Below are positions 42,343 to 50,881 of a DNA stretch of 64,000 nt, piece after piece. The DNA is from Erwinia sp. S63 (GTDB lineage: Bacteria > Pseudomonadota > Gammaproteobacteria > Enterobacterales > Enterobacteriaceae). Position 1 is the stretch's first letter. Each line of letters starts with the position of its first letter. The stretch is from assembly GCF_016625195.1 (NCBI RefSeq), contig NZ_JACVUP010000009.1:124001-188000 (forward strand), given 5' to 3'. The notes below the pieces were generated by a model, which had not been told where the DNA came from, did not search any database, and saw only the letters and a program-made list of their open reading frames with translations. A program made the translations under genes and the position numbers.

Positions 42343-42882
42343 CTACCACATCAAATCATCAGGCACTTTGAAGTCTGCATACGGATCGTCTTCATCCTGC
42401 TCTTCCTGACTCAATGCACTGTTCAACACAATGCTGTCAGCATCACGCTGCGCAATTTTATCAGCCACGCTGGCGGGAATAATCGCGTATTTACTTTCGC
42501 CACTGCTATCCGCAGCCAGGCGCGCAATCGCCAGACGGCCATTGATTAACTGTGTCTGCGTGGTTTTATCCACGGCGATTTTTTTGATTAAGTTGTTATC
42601 GGTGAAGTTGAAATCAATCGTCCCTTTGGCAACGGTGATCGCGTTCATTTCGATCAGTTGCTTAACCTGCGCTTTGTACTCTTTGGACAAAGTGGCTTGC
42701 TTCTGCTGCTCGCTTAGCTGCTTATCACGCTCAATTTGCGCTTTTTTATTCTCTTCCACCGCTTCGCGCGCTTCACGTGCCTGCACACGAGACTTCTTGG
42801 CAGTGCGCTGCACTTTGGCCATTTTCTTAGTGGAAACTAATCCAGCTTTGAGCATCTGCTCTTGTAAGGTGAGTTTTGTCAT
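42343..42882 (-). CDS. yaiL: DUF2058 family protein YaiL
   Basis: 179 residues nearly identical in pattern to E. coli YaiL: KLTLQEQMLKAGLVSTKKMA, a highly charged helical stretch (residues 25-70) and the exact-type C terminus DDPYADFKVPDDLMW. The family is described as nucleoprotein/polynucleotide-associated and its role is not settled. Convergent with the RluA-like gene, 15 bases apart. Confidence 0.95.
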   Translation of the reverse strand: MTKLTLQEQMLKAGLVSTKKMAKVQRTAKKSRVQAREAREAVEENKKAQIERDKQLSEQQKQATLSKEYKAQVKQLIEMNAITVAKGTIDFNFTDNNLIKKIAVDKTTQTQLINGRLAIARLAADSSGESKYAIIPASVADKIAQRDADSIVLNSALSQEEQDEDDPYADFKVPDDLMW

Positions 42883-42976
42883 CTTCGTCTCTAAAATCCG
42901 TTAAAACCTGGCCGGATTATACCTGTAATGCGAAGGCTGATCACGGCGAGGTTTGAGATCCTGATGAATCGCCATA

Positions 42977-43327
42977 TCAGCGCAGGAGTACTGAGATCAA
43001 GGCAATCAGAGCGGGAAGGGCCTGCACATAAAGAATTTTTCGGCTGGCGGTCATCGCGCCGAAGATTCCGGCAATCAACACACAGATGAGGAAGAACAGA
43101 GTGACAGGCATACCGTTTTCCCCCAGCCATAACCCCCAGAGTAAACCCGCCGCCAGAAAACCGTTATAAAGGCCCTGATTGGCCGCGAGTACACGGGTTT
43201 CGCGCGCAAAGTCGACGCTGAGTTTGAAGGCTTTCCGGCCGGTTTTCGTCTCCCACAGAAACATTTCCAGCACCAGAATGTAGATATGAATCACGGCGAC
43301 GAGAGCAACAAGGATATTGGCTAACAC
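42977..43327 (-). CDS. DUF1304 family membrane protein
   Basis: 116 residues with four helices. MLANILVALVAVIHIYILVL, EMFLWETKTGRKAFKLS and AANQGLYNGFLAAGLLWGL are the DUF1304 marks. Function unknown. Transcribed in the same direction as its neighbours, but gaps of 60-90 bases argue for separate units. Confidence 0.88.
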   Translation of the reverse strand: MLANILVALVAVIHIYILVLEMFLWETKTGRKAFKLSVDFARETRVLAANQGLYNGFLAAGLLWGLWLGENGMPVTLFFLICVLIAGIFGAMTASRKILYVQALPALIALISVLLR

Positions 43328-43387
43328 GGAATTCCTTAATTGAGCGTTCTTAAAATGTATGGAAAGTTTAAGCCAGATTAGCGCCGG

Positions 43388-43657
43388 TTATTTTTTCCGG
43401 AAAAAAAGATTAGCGATAGCGGTTAATATCCCAATGAATGGCATCGTGATAGCCCCCGCCCGAAAATTGTGCTGGTCTATGCGTTTTTCTTTACGGATGT
43501 CATTAAAACGTGAAAGTGCTGCCTTTTCATCGGCCGCGCTGACCTCTTCAAACTGTTTTTCGAATCCCTGACGGATTAACAGAGTTGCTCCTTTAATGTC
43601 TGACTTTTGCAGCGCCACGATCTGATTTCCTTTTTTATAAAAACAATATTCAGGCAT
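43388..43657 (-). CDS. Hypothetical small protein with a C-terminal membrane anchor
   Basis: 89 residues beginning MPEYCFYKKGNQIVALQKSD. A soluble part of about 60 residues is followed by a hydrophobic segment (ITMPFIGILTAIANLFF) and a basic end FRKK, so a tail-anchored inner-membrane protein is likely. I do not recognise a family. AAGGAA lies just upstream of the ATG at 43657. Confidence 0.65.
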   Translation of the reverse strand: MPEYCFYKKGNQIVALQKSDIKGATLLIRQGFEKQFEEVSAADEKAALSRFNDIRKEKRIDQHNFRAGAITMPFIGILTAIANLFFRKK

Positions 43658-43721
43658 TCGATATTCCTTATCAAAAGAGGTAACAGCAACTTATCAGCAG
43701 TCGCGAATGTGTACCAAGCTT

Positions 43722-44147
43722 CTAAAGCGTTTTTTTCATGAAAATGCGACTTGCGCCTTCCGGTAGGCAGGCAATGCGGCCAAACTCCTCCCAGCCGTGT
43801 TTTTTATAAAACTCAGGAGCCTGAAAACTAATGGTATAGAGAAAAGCTGAAATACATCCTCGATTTCTGCCTTCTTCTTCAGCATGTGTAAGAAGTTTTT
43901 CTCCTAAACCTTTCGATCTCAGTTCTGAGGGTAAATAAACAAGGTCGATAAACAGTATCCCAAGATAGGTACGCCCGAGTATTCCTCCCAAGACCTCTTG
44001 CGTTTCATTGCAACGTATTACCACTGATAGCGGCAAATGGTCATTGTAACCTGTCATATCCGTATTAAATGCCGTCAGCCCAGCATCAATGGGTTGTAAA
44101 TGTTCTGGCTCTATAACGGCGGATACTTCAACTGATAAATTTTCCAT
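43722..44147 (-). CDS. GNAT family N-acetyltransferase
   Basis: 141 residues with a GNAT core: acetyl-CoA site LPSELRSKGLGEKLLTHAEE (R/QxxGxG/A form as RSKGLG) and the C-terminal QAPEFYKKHGWEEFGRI with the Tyr typical of the family. It transfers an acetyl group to an unknown amine. No neighbour suggests a substrate. Confidence 0.88.
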   Translation of the reverse strand: MENLSVEVSAVIEPEHLQPIDAGLTAFNTDMTGYNDHLPLSVVIRCNETQEVLGGILGRTYLGILFIDLVYLPSELRSKGLGEKLLTHAEEEGRNRGCISAFLYTISFQAPEFYKKHGWEEFGRIACLPEGASRIFMKKTL

Positions 44148-44533
44148 ATATCACCTGATAAGTCAGTTTAAATGCCTTTTAATTTGATGGTCTGGACCGA
44201 ACCAGAAAAAAGAAACGGTCAGGTCCTTGCGGTAAAGTTTTCTTCTAGAAGCAAAGATTGCCAGTTCAGTTATCTTACCGACTCTTTTAACCTTATGACC
44301 AGAACAACGCTTGCCAGGATGATACCCGATGCAACCAGAACCATCTCTTTCAAGCCGACAGCTGATAACATCAGGCGACCGACAAGCGCACCCATACCTA
44401 TTCTTGGTTCATCATGGATCACTGCGGCAGCCCTGAAACAGCACGGCGAAATCAGCACACGCCTGGCGAAGGTTTTGCGCTATATTGGCAACACTAACAC
44501 CCGAATATCTCTGCGAAACAGGTAACATTGGCA
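44148..44533. other. Gap between GNAT and yajD genes, possible decayed membrane gene
   Basis: 386 bases without a good gene. The minus strand holds 62 codons (44270-44458) ending in a hydrophobic helix VLVASGIILASVVLVIRLKE, similar in style to the last helix of an MFS protein, but without a start or ribosome site. It may be the tail of a lost transporter. A GACCG/CGGTC hairpin lies near 44194-44221. Confidence 0.3.
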
Positions 44534-44881
44534 ATGGCACTAATCCCGAAAAACTATGCACGGCTGGAAAGCGGCTACCGTGAGAAAGCATTAAAAATTT
44601 ATCCATGGGTTTGTGGACGCTGCTCACGTGAATTTGTTTACTCCAATCTGCGCGAACTCACCGTGCATCATATCGATCACGATCATACTAACAACCCGGA
44701 AGATGGCAGTAACTGGGAGTTGTTATGTCTCTTCTGTCACGACCATGAGCACTCTAAGTATACCGAAGCTGACATGTACGGCACCCGAGTGGTGGCCGGG
44801 GAAGATGCGCAGAACGATGTAGAAGCAGCAACCTATAATCCCTTTGCTGATTTGAAATCGATGTTAAATAAGAAGAAATAA
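44534..44881 (+). CDS. yajD: HNH nuclease family protein YajD
   Basis: 115 residues, almost identical to E. coli YajD: MALIPKNYARLESGYREKAL, CGRCSREFVYSNL, the HNH core VHHIDHDHTNNPEDGSNWEL and LCLFCHDHEHSKY with zinc-binding CxxC pairs. The ATG at 44534 gives the same N terminus as E. coli; a TTG at 44528 is possible and better spaced from AGG. Its role in vivo is unknown; the domain is a zinc HNH endonuclease fold. Confidence 0.95.
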   Translation: MALIPKNYARLESGYREKALKIYPWVCGRCSREFVYSNLRELTVHHIDHDHTNNPEDGSNWELLCLFCHDHEHSKYTEADMYGTRVVAGEDAQNDVEAATYNPFADLKSMLNKKK

Positions 44882-44899
44882 TCGGCACTGATCATTGAT

Positions 44900-44930
44900 G
44901 CTGCCAGCATGCCGAACAGAGGCTGGCAGC
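44900..44930. terminator. Hairpin between convergent yajD and DUF3313 genes
   Basis: GCTGCCAGC (44900-44908) pairs perfectly with GCTGGCAGC (44922-44930), followed by CTTTACC on the plus strand. Confidence 0.65.
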
Positions 44931-44944
44931 CTTTACCGTTTGAT

Positions 44945-45616
44945 TTACTGGCGTAACTTCTCTAAAAGTTGCTCAGCCCCTTTATCAATTCCTGTCTCTG
45001 CTGCACTAAGTGAACCAAAAGTCGCACCCACATTCATGGCGTTGGGATATTGTTCCGCAACGTACGCCAGTAAGAGTTCATTCGATCCCGCATCTTTCAC
45101 CTCCACGGCGAAATTCACGTAGCCACTCATCAAGCCACGTCCTCCACGTACCGACTGAACGATATTGTAAGGGCCGCCGGCTAAATCAAACTTTGTGAAG
45201 GTGCCGATCACTTGCGGCGTGGTATCGGCGCCGGTCAGCGTCAGTTTCAATTTGAGCGCAGGAGCCGCCCCGGCAGGGGGATTGGTGATGAATTTCTCCG
45301 CTAGCACGTCCTCAAATTTCTTACGCATATATTCAGCCAGTTGACGACGTTCATCCACAGACAAGTCATTGAATTGCGCATCATTGCCGCTGTAAATGTC
45401 GACCGGTTCAATGCTGATGCTGCGATATTTACTCCAGTCCACGGGAGCGGCATAACGGAAGGGAATGCGATCTCTGTCGTCAGAGGTATTAGGCGACATG
45501 CGTGATGCTGACGCGATACCAGCATATTTCACCGGGCTGGTAGAGGAACAACCGACAGCGGCAAAAGCGGCCGCTAATACAAGGCTACGACACAACGGGC
45601 TGAACAAACGACTCAT
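44945..45616 (-). CDS. DUF3313 family lipoprotein
   Basis: 223 residues. A lipoprotein signal ends in AAVGC with Cys23 followed by Ser, so outer-membrane sorting is expected. WSKYRSISIEPVDIYSGN and LTLTGADTTPQVIGT are the DUF3313 marks; the C terminus SLSAAETGIDKGAEQLLEKL is amphipathic. Function unknown. The ATG at 45616 has GAGC/AGAGCTT upstream. Convergent with yajD. Confidence 0.88.
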   Translation of the reverse strand: MSRLFSPLCRSLVLAAAFAAVGCSSTSPVKYAGIASASRMSPNTSDDRDRIPFRYAAPVDWSKYRSISIEPVDIYSGNDAQFNDLSVDERRQLAEYMRKKFEDVLAEKFITNPPAGAAPALKLKLTLTGADTTPQVIGTFTKFDLAGGPYNIVQSVRGGRGLMSGYVNFAVEVKDAGSNELLLAYVAEQYPNAMNVGATFGSLSAAETGIDKGAEQLLEKLRQ

Positions 45617-45788
45617 CTTGAAGCTCTCCGATAGAAGTTATAAATGAACTGTACGGTTTAGTTAATATCAGTTAGCATAAATCTGTCAAGAAGAGGTTTC
45701 AGGGTGTGACATCGTGATGCGGGGGCTGAGAGGTGAGTGCAAGACGTTCGTTAGTGTCGGGTGAAAGAGTTAACGGAAACTATGCAGG

Positions 45789-46016
45789 ATGATGGCCGGA
45801 TTAGCGGTAATTTTGCTATTGCTATTGCTCTTCCGCGCCATCCGCAATTTAGGCGAGATACTTCATCTCTGGCAATTAGGTATAAAACGAGGCGGGTTTT
45901 ATGCCGTCAGGGTTTGGGGAGCGCGCCGCAAACCCTTGTTGATGCTGCTGGTGATCGACACCATTGTGGTGGTGGCGCTTATTTTCATTCTGTCAGCCAG
46001 AATTCAGATGTTATGA
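45789..46016 (+). CDS. Hypothetical small membrane protein
   Basis: 75 residues with two hydrophobic stretches (about 3-16, LAVILLLLLLF, and 49-70, LLMLLVIDTIVVVALIFIL) separated by a basic segment GIKRGGFYAVRVWGARRKP. No family recognised. The start could be 45789 or 45792; the ribosome site is only fair. Its 3' end overlaps the convergent tetR gene by 13 bases. Length, membrane pattern and lack of a competing frame favour a real gene. Confidence 0.5.
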   Translation: MMAGLAVILLLLLLFRAIRNLGEILHLWQLGIKRGGFYAVRVWGARRKPLLMLLVIDTIVVVALIFILSARIQML

Positions 46017-46624
46017 CCAGCGCCTTTGAGGAACAACGAAACGGCGTTTTGCACCATGATCGTCACCTCACTTTTGGCATAGCTCGGCAACGTTCGCTGT
46101 AGGAATAGTTCATCGACTTCAGCTTTTACTAAAGCTGAAAATTGTTTGGCGCGTAAGGCTGGGCTGCAGCCGATCAATTCCCCGTTAGCGATGTGATGCT
46201 CCATTACCGCCGTCAGGGCGTTCATACTCTCACGTACACCTGATTCATGAAAAAGCGCGCCGATATCGGAATGGCTCGCTTCACCGACCACCATTCTGTA
46301 CAACTGCAGAGCCTTCCAGTCTGATGTCAGCGCGCCCAGCATACCTTCACCAAAACGCTGCAACTTCTCACTTAACAACAGGGATTGCGTCTCCGGGTGG
46401 TTAAGTTCATCAGCCGCACGCATCAGAAAATTAGTACTAAAACATCTGACAACCGCTTCAAACAGGCTCTCTTTAGAAGCGAAGTAGTTATAGAGTGTCG
46501 CCTTCGAGCAACCGGCCTGCTTTGCTACGCCATCCATTGAGGCTCGCTCATATCCCTGTTCAAGAAACACGGCTGAAGCGGCGTTGATAATGTCAGTTCT
46601 CTTTTGTTCGGTTAGCGTGCGCAT
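46004..46624 (-). CDS. TetR family transcriptional regulator
   Basis: 206 residues. The N-terminal HTH is clear: INAASAVFLEQGYERASMDG, VAKQAGCSKATLYNYFASKE. The C-terminal ligand domain is of the AefR-like/TetR_C type (GALTSDWKALQLYRMVVGEA). ATG at 46624 with GAGAGA upstream. The EamA transporter gene lies about 100 bases upstream on the same strand; control of it or of an unlinked pump is possible. Confidence 0.92.
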   Translation of the reverse strand: MRTLTEQKRTDIINAASAVFLEQGYERASMDGVAKQAGCSKATLYNYFASKESLFEAVVRCFSTNFLMRAADELNHPETQSLLLSEKLQRFGEGMLGALTSDWKALQLYRMVVGEASHSDIGALFHESGVRESMNALTAVMEHHIANGELIGCSPALRAKQFSALVKAEVDELFLQRTLPSYAKSEVTIMVQNAVSLFLKGAGHNI

Positions 46625-46724
46625 CACTCTCTCCTCTGTCGGCGATAAATATTAACAAAACCGGGTGGTTCATTAAAGGAGAGAGGATGATGGATTCGAC
46701 GTCTGGAAAATGACGAGTGGAACC

Positions 46725-47600
46725 TTAATTGCCACGAAGGGATGTGCGCTGCACAAGCAACACGCTGATTAAAACGATGACCAGTCCGACAAGAGCCGTA
46801 CCGCTCATCACCTGAGATAACACTATCCAGCCGAGCAGCACGGCGGTGATCGGGCTGAGTAATCCGAGCGATGCCACCGCAACGCTGGGCAGGCGGCCAA
46901 TTCCCCTGAACCACAACCCGTATGCCACAAATGCACCGGCCAGGGAGAGATAGGCATAAGCGGCCCATTGCGGCAGGGTCAGTGTGGGCAGTGGGGCGTC
47001 AATCAGCCATGCTGCGGGTAGCAACATTATTCCACCCAGTATCAGTTGCCAGCCAGTGAGGGCCATCACCGGCAAATCCATTTTCCAGCGGCGAGTCAGC
47101 CATACGCCTGTGGCCATACAGGTCGCGCCCAACAACGCTGCCACAATGCCGACGGGTTCGAACACCGTTTGTGGAGAGAGTAATAGCAAGGCCATCCCGA
47201 CAACCCCGGCCAGCGCTGCCCATAAAGTGATTCTCGCTGGCGCCCGATGTTCAACTCCCCATGCCAGTAACATCACCAGCAGCGGTTGTATCGCGCCTAA
47301 TACGGCAGCAAGCCCGCCGGGCAGTCGATAGGCAGCAACAAACAACAGTGCCTGGAAAACACCGATATTCAGCGCACTAAGAATAATGAGCCGTCCAATA
47401 TCGCGGCTGGCGGGCAGGCGACGAGTGAACAGCAACAACAAGACCCCTGCCGGAAGTACCCGAATCAGCGCCGCCGTAAAAGGACGGTCGGGTGGCAGAA
47501 ATTGTGTTGTGACGATGTAGGTCGATCCCCAGATAGCCGGGGCCAGGGCAGTCAATATCACGTCACGCCAGTACGAAAGAGAGAAAGAGGATTGCATCAT
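46725..47600 (-). CDS. EamA/DMT superfamily exporter
   Basis: 291 residues with ten helices in two EamA repeats (about 12-135 and 150-285). Motifs ALAPAIWGSTYIVTTQFLPP and RVLPAGVLLLLF belong to the group of amino-acid or drug exporters such as YedA/RhtA relatives. It faces a MarR gene across 65 bases that carry two ATCTTGA-type palindromes, so the MarR protein very probably represses it. The substrate is unknown. Confidence 0.9.
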   Translation of the reverse strand: MMQSSFSLSYWRDVILTALAPAIWGSTYIVTTQFLPPDRPFTAALIRVLPAGVLLLLFTRRLPASRDIGRLIILSALNIGVFQALLFVAAYRLPGGLAAVLGAIQPLLVMLLAWGVEHRAPARITLWAALAGVVGMALLLLSPQTVFEPVGIVAALLGATCMATGVWLTRRWKMDLPVMALTGWQLILGGIMLLPAAWLIDAPLPTLTLPQWAAYAYLSLAGAFVAYGLWFRGIGRLPSVAVASLGLLSPITAVLLGWIVLSQVMSGTALVGLVIVLISVLLVQRTSLRGN

Positions 47601-47606
47601 TTTGCC

Positions 47607-47628
47607 TTTATCTTCAATTCAAGATAAA
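47607..47628. promoter_or_regulatory. MarR operator 1
   Basis: TTTATCTT (47607-47614) and AAGATAAA (47621-47628) form a perfect 8-base inverted repeat with a 6-base centre. It lies a few bases before the EamA gene start and would block its promoter. Confidence 0.6.
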
Positions 47629-47647
47629 ATCAGTGTGTCCACCAATT

Positions 47648-47664
47648 ACCTTGAAGTCAAGATA
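47648..47664. promoter_or_regulatory. MarR operator 2
   Basis: A second copy of the same motif (ACCTTGAAGTCAAGATA, one mismatch from a full dyad) ends two bases before the marR start. Together with operator 1 it gives the consensus ATCTTGAA-TCAAGAT and suggests autorepression. Confidence 0.55.
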
Positions 47665-47665
47665 A

Positions 47666-48187
47666 ATGAATGATCAATCTGAAACCCGATCTGATGCCGT
47701 TGATCTCATCCTTCAGCAGTGGCAGCGCGAGCGGCCAGATTTAGACTGCAGCCCGATGGGGCCGATTGGACGTCTCAAGCGTTGCACGGCGCTGATTGAA
47801 CAGCGACTTGAAGAAGCCTTTGCCGAGTTTGAATTGAGCATGTGGGAGTTTGATATGCTGGCAACGCTACGCCGTGCCGGAGCACCTTACAGTCTAAGTC
47901 CCACTGAGTTGTTTTCGACGCTAATGGTCACTTCGGGCACCATGACGCATCGCCTAAAACGCCTTGAATCCAGAGGGCTGATTACCCGACAGGTAAATGC
48001 AGAGGATGCGCGAAGCATGCTGGTGCAATTAAGTCCGGACGGGCTGGCGTTAATCGACCGTGCGGTAGAAAAACACGTGGATAACGAAAGAAAGATTCTC
48101 TCTGGGCTCTCTCCTGAAGTGCTGATGGCACTGGATAGCCACCTGTCGGGCTTACTGCAGTCGCTTGAAGGATCCCATCAGCGCTAA
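47666..48187 (+). CDS. MarR family transcriptional regulator
   Basis: 173 residues with a MarR winged HTH: ELSMWEFDMLATLRRAGAPY, LSPTELFSTLMVTSGTMTHR and the wing NAEDARSMLVQLSPDG. It is divergent from the EamA exporter and its start codon abuts a palindrome, so autoregulation is likely. The ribosome site is weak, as expected where an operator covers the leader. The ligand is unknown. Confidence 0.92.
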   Translation: MNDQSETRSDAVDLILQQWQRERPDLDCSPMGPIGRLKRCTALIEQRLEEAFAEFELSMWEFDMLATLRRAGAPYSLSPTELFSTLMVTSGTMTHRLKRLESRGLITRQVNAEDARSMLVQLSPDGLALIDRAVEKHVDNERKILSGLSPEVLMALDSHLSGLLQSLEGSHQR

Positions 48188-48516
48188 TTGCCCAATTACC
48201 ACGCGTCAGCGTTGTGACGTAGCAATGGGTATTCCCCTTTCAGGCCATCGAAATTTAATTCAGGTCCGGTGCTGTGGCGTAGGTTGAGCACACCGGATTC
48301 TTCTAACACTTTCTTGCCAATTCCCGCGCCTGAACCCCCGATTTTTTGCGATCCATAACACAATCGTATCGTGATCATATTGACAACATTTCATGAGATT
48401 CAGTAAAACTTTATACATCAGGTATACATGATAAATACCCGTGAAATGCATTAAATACTTACGCTTTACACCGCTAAAAAACCCTACGTTGTACGGGCAA
48501 TCCGCCAGTACAAACA
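48188..48516. other. Gap between marR and the FAD oxidoreductase, with a possible coding remnant
   Basis: 329 bases. The minus strand at 48196-48378 is open for 60 codons ending in LNFDGLKGEYPLLRHNADAW, which reads like real protein, but it has no ribosome site and matches nothing I know. The right half is A+T-rich with TTGACA near 48380 and repeated TATACAT, and should contain the promoter of the oxidoreductase. Confidence 0.35.
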
Positions 48517-49863
48517 ATGAAAACGTGTATTGGAGTAACGGAATTGCAAAAGATCACCTCACTGCCTGCCGATGATTCGATGCCGGGTTGGTTTCATACC
48601 AGTGCCGCTCGTACGCCACGCCCGGCGCATATTGGTCAGAAAAAAGTACGCTTCGCGATTGTGGGGGCGGGCTTAACAGGTCTGGCAGCTGCGCGACAAT
48701 TAGCGCTGAATTTCCCCAATGATGAAGTGGTGCTGATTGAGGCGCAGGAAGTGGGATATGGATCGGCAGGACGTAACGCCGGTTTTGCCATCGATGTACC
48801 GCATGATATCGGCGCGAAGGATTATATTGGCGACGTCACCATTGCGAATAAAGTCCTCAAGCTGAATACATTAGGGCAAAACTATCTGCGTCAGATTGTG
48901 CAGGAACACGGCATCGAATGTCAGATGACCGAATCCGGTAAATATCAGGCATCAGTCGGTGAGCAGGGTACGGCGATTCTCGAAGCCTATCGTAGCGGAT
49001 TGGCAAAGATCGGGCGCGAATCCGAAATGATATCGGGTAAAGATCTGCCGGATCACATTGGCACTTCTTATTACAAGCAGGCGCTGTTCATTCCCGGCAC
49101 CATCTTGTTGCAGCCTTCAGCATTGGTAAAAGGTCTGGCGGATAATCTGCCTGCGAACGTCACGCTGTATGAGTACACGCCCATCACGTCGATTGATTAC
49201 GGTGACAAAGTGACGTTGGTGCATGATAAAGGGAGCATCACCGCTGATACGTTGATCCTGGCTAATAACGGTTTTGCGTCGCACTTTGGTTTCCTGCAGC
49301 GCCGTTTGCTACCGACTTTCCTTTACGGCAGCCTGTCACGTCCGTTGAATGAAGATGAACAAGCGCGTTTAGGTGGCAAAGCGGTGTGGGGGGTGATTCC
49401 GGCGCACCCGTTTGGCAGCACCATTCGTCGTACGGTGGATAATCGTATTCTGGTGCGCAACAGTTTCAGTTTCCATCCAGATGGACGACCGCGCGAGAAA
49501 TACCTTAAGCAGTATCTGGAAAACCATCGCAAATCCTTTGAACGCCGTTTCCCAATGCTGCCGCAGGTGGATTTTGAATACACCTGGAGCGGGGCGATCT
49601 GCCTGTCGGAAAACCACGAAGGTTTCTTTGGCAAACTGGCACCGAATGTTTATGGTGCGCTGTGCTGCAATGGGTTGGGCATAACGCGCGGCACGGCAAC
49701 CGGCAAATTGATTGCGGATATGATCGCAGGTGAGAAAAACGAACTGATCGATTTCCTCACCCAATCTCCTGGCCCGAATCTCACGCCATCGGAGCCTTTC
49801 CTGTCGATTGGCGTCAACTCGGTGTTGAAGTGGGGCCAATACCGCGCAGGCATGGAAGTATAA
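48517..49863 (+). CDS. FAD-dependent oxidoreductase (DAO family, PuuB-like)
   Basis: 448 residues. The N-terminal FAD motif is FAIVGAGLTGLAAARQLA then VVLIEAQEVGYGSAGRNAGF, and the C-terminal WSGAICLSENHEGFFGKLAP with GLGITRGTATGKLIAD is typical of the DAO fold. It resembles gamma-glutamylputrescine oxidase PuuB and should oxidise an amine or amino acid with release of hydrogen peroxide. The ATG at 48517 is given; a TTG at 48544 with GGAG 8 bases upstream is an equally good start. Confidence 0.88.
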   Translation: MKTCIGVTELQKITSLPADDSMPGWFHTSAARTPRPAHIGQKKVRFAIVGAGLTGLAAARQLALNFPNDEVVLIEAQEVGYGSAGRNAGFAIDVPHDIGAKDYIGDVTIANKVLKLNTLGQNYLRQIVQEHGIECQMTESGKYQASVGEQGTAILEAYRSGLAKIGRESEMISGKDLPDHIGTSYYKQALFIPGTILLQPSALVKGLADNLPANVTLYEYTPITSIDYGDKVTLVHDKGSITADTLILANNGFASHFGFLQRRLLPTFLYGSLSRPLNEDEQARLGGKAVWGVIPAHPFGSTIRRTVDNRILVRNSFSFHPDGRPREKYLKQYLENHRKSFERRFPMLPQVDFEYTWSGAICLSENHEGFFGKLAPNVYGALCCNGLGITRGTATGKLIADMIAGEKNELIDFLTQSPGPNLTPSEPFLSIGVNSVLKWGQYRAGMEV

Positions 49864-49872
49864 GAAGAAAAT

Positions 49873-49898
49873 AGCCGCTATCACTAATGGCGGCTTTT
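49873..49898 (+). terminator. Intrinsic terminator after the FAD oxidoreductase
   Basis: AGCCGC (49873-49878) pairs with GCGGCT (49890-49895) and is followed by TTTT. It also lies just downstream of the convergent MBL gene. Confidence 0.65.
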
Positions 49899-49909
49899 AC
49901 CCTCATCGA

Positions 49910-50761
49910 TTACCACTTCATCTCGCCAGTATTCACTTTCGCACTCAGCTCCAGTGAACTCTCATCCGGCAAATTCGGATAGGCTTTTTTCATCGCTTCA
50001 ATCACTTCTGCAGACCCTTTGTGCTGCTGAAGTGCTTTTTCAAAGGTTTGCAGATAATTAAGGGTAAATGTCACCGCGCCATCGCCCGCCGGACGAGCGC
50101 CAATGTAGTGTCCTGGAATCACGACTTTCGGTTTAAGCTGCTGAATCTCTTTAAGCACGCTGCGCCACTGCTCACGGCTGGCTGGCGTTTGCGTATCTGC
50201 GGTCCAGACGTGGATGCCCGCTGCCACGGCGGTGCCACCCAGCACGGCCTTATTGGCTGGGATCCACAGATAAGCGGATTTATCACCCGCATGGCGCAGT
50301 TCAACACGTTCACCATCCACGCTAAACGAAGTCTGATGGGTGATCTGTGGTACATAAAGTTGGGTAGGCGCGCCGCCCGGCATTTTCGGGCCCCAATACG
50401 CTAACTTGGCCGCTTTGGTGGCTTCGATATGCTCAACCACCGTCGGTGCCGCGACAATTTTCACCTGAGGGAAGGCTTTGACGATGGGCTCGAGACCAAA
50501 GTAGAAGTCAGGGTCACCGGAGGTAACCAGGATTTGCGTGAGTTTTTTGCCGCTGGCTTTGATCATCTCCACCAGTTTCTCGCCGTCTTTCGGGCTGAAC
50601 TGTGCATCGACTAGCAGCGCTTCGTGTGGCCCGGTAATCAGCGTTGACGATACCGGAAACACACCTTGTTCCTGTGGATTGTAAACTGCCAAATGCAAGG
50701 GGGCAGCAAACGCCGGGCCGGCTGCCAGTGCGAGCACCAACGTCAGTGACTTCATCTTCAT
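49910..50761 (-). CDS. Secreted metallo-beta-lactamase-fold protein with a degenerate metal motif
   Basis: 283 residues with a signal peptide (MKMKSLTLVLALAAGPAFA). The fold is MBL: STLITGPHEALLVDAQFSPK, then the loop that should read HxHxDH is TSGDPDFYFGLEPIV, so the His residues are replaced by Ser, Asp and Phe while the Asp stays. Later HAGDKSAYLWIP and VVIPGHY keep parts of the second metal site. It is periplasmic and may bind one metal or be inactive. It is divergent from a LysR gene at 50882, its likely regulator. Confidence 0.85.
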   Translation of the reverse strand: MKMKSLTLVLALAAGPAFAAPLHLAVYNPQEQGVFPVSSTLITGPHEALLVDAQFSPKDGEKLVEMIKASGKKLTQILVTSGDPDFYFGLEPIVKAFPQVKIVAAPTVVEHIEATKAAKLAYWGPKMPGGAPTQLYVPQITHQTSFSVDGERVELRHAGDKSAYLWIPANKAVLGGTAVAAGIHVWTADTQTPASREQWRSVLKEIQQLKPKVVIPGHYIGARPAGDGAVTFTLNYLQTFEKALQQHKGSAEVIEAMKKAYPNLPDESSLELSAKVNTGEMKW

Positions 50762-50881
50762 CTCATTTTCCTTTCAGTGCCAACATGGCTGGTAAGCACA
50801 TCATTGTAAGGATTTTGCTGTCTGCTAGAATTCCCGCAAATAGAGATGATCAGTTTCATAAAACGATCAGATGGAGAGCAG

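Noticed and set aside
49369..49884. 171-codon minus-strand frame opposite the PuuB-like gene
   Set aside because: Antisense shadow without a ribosome site or domain.
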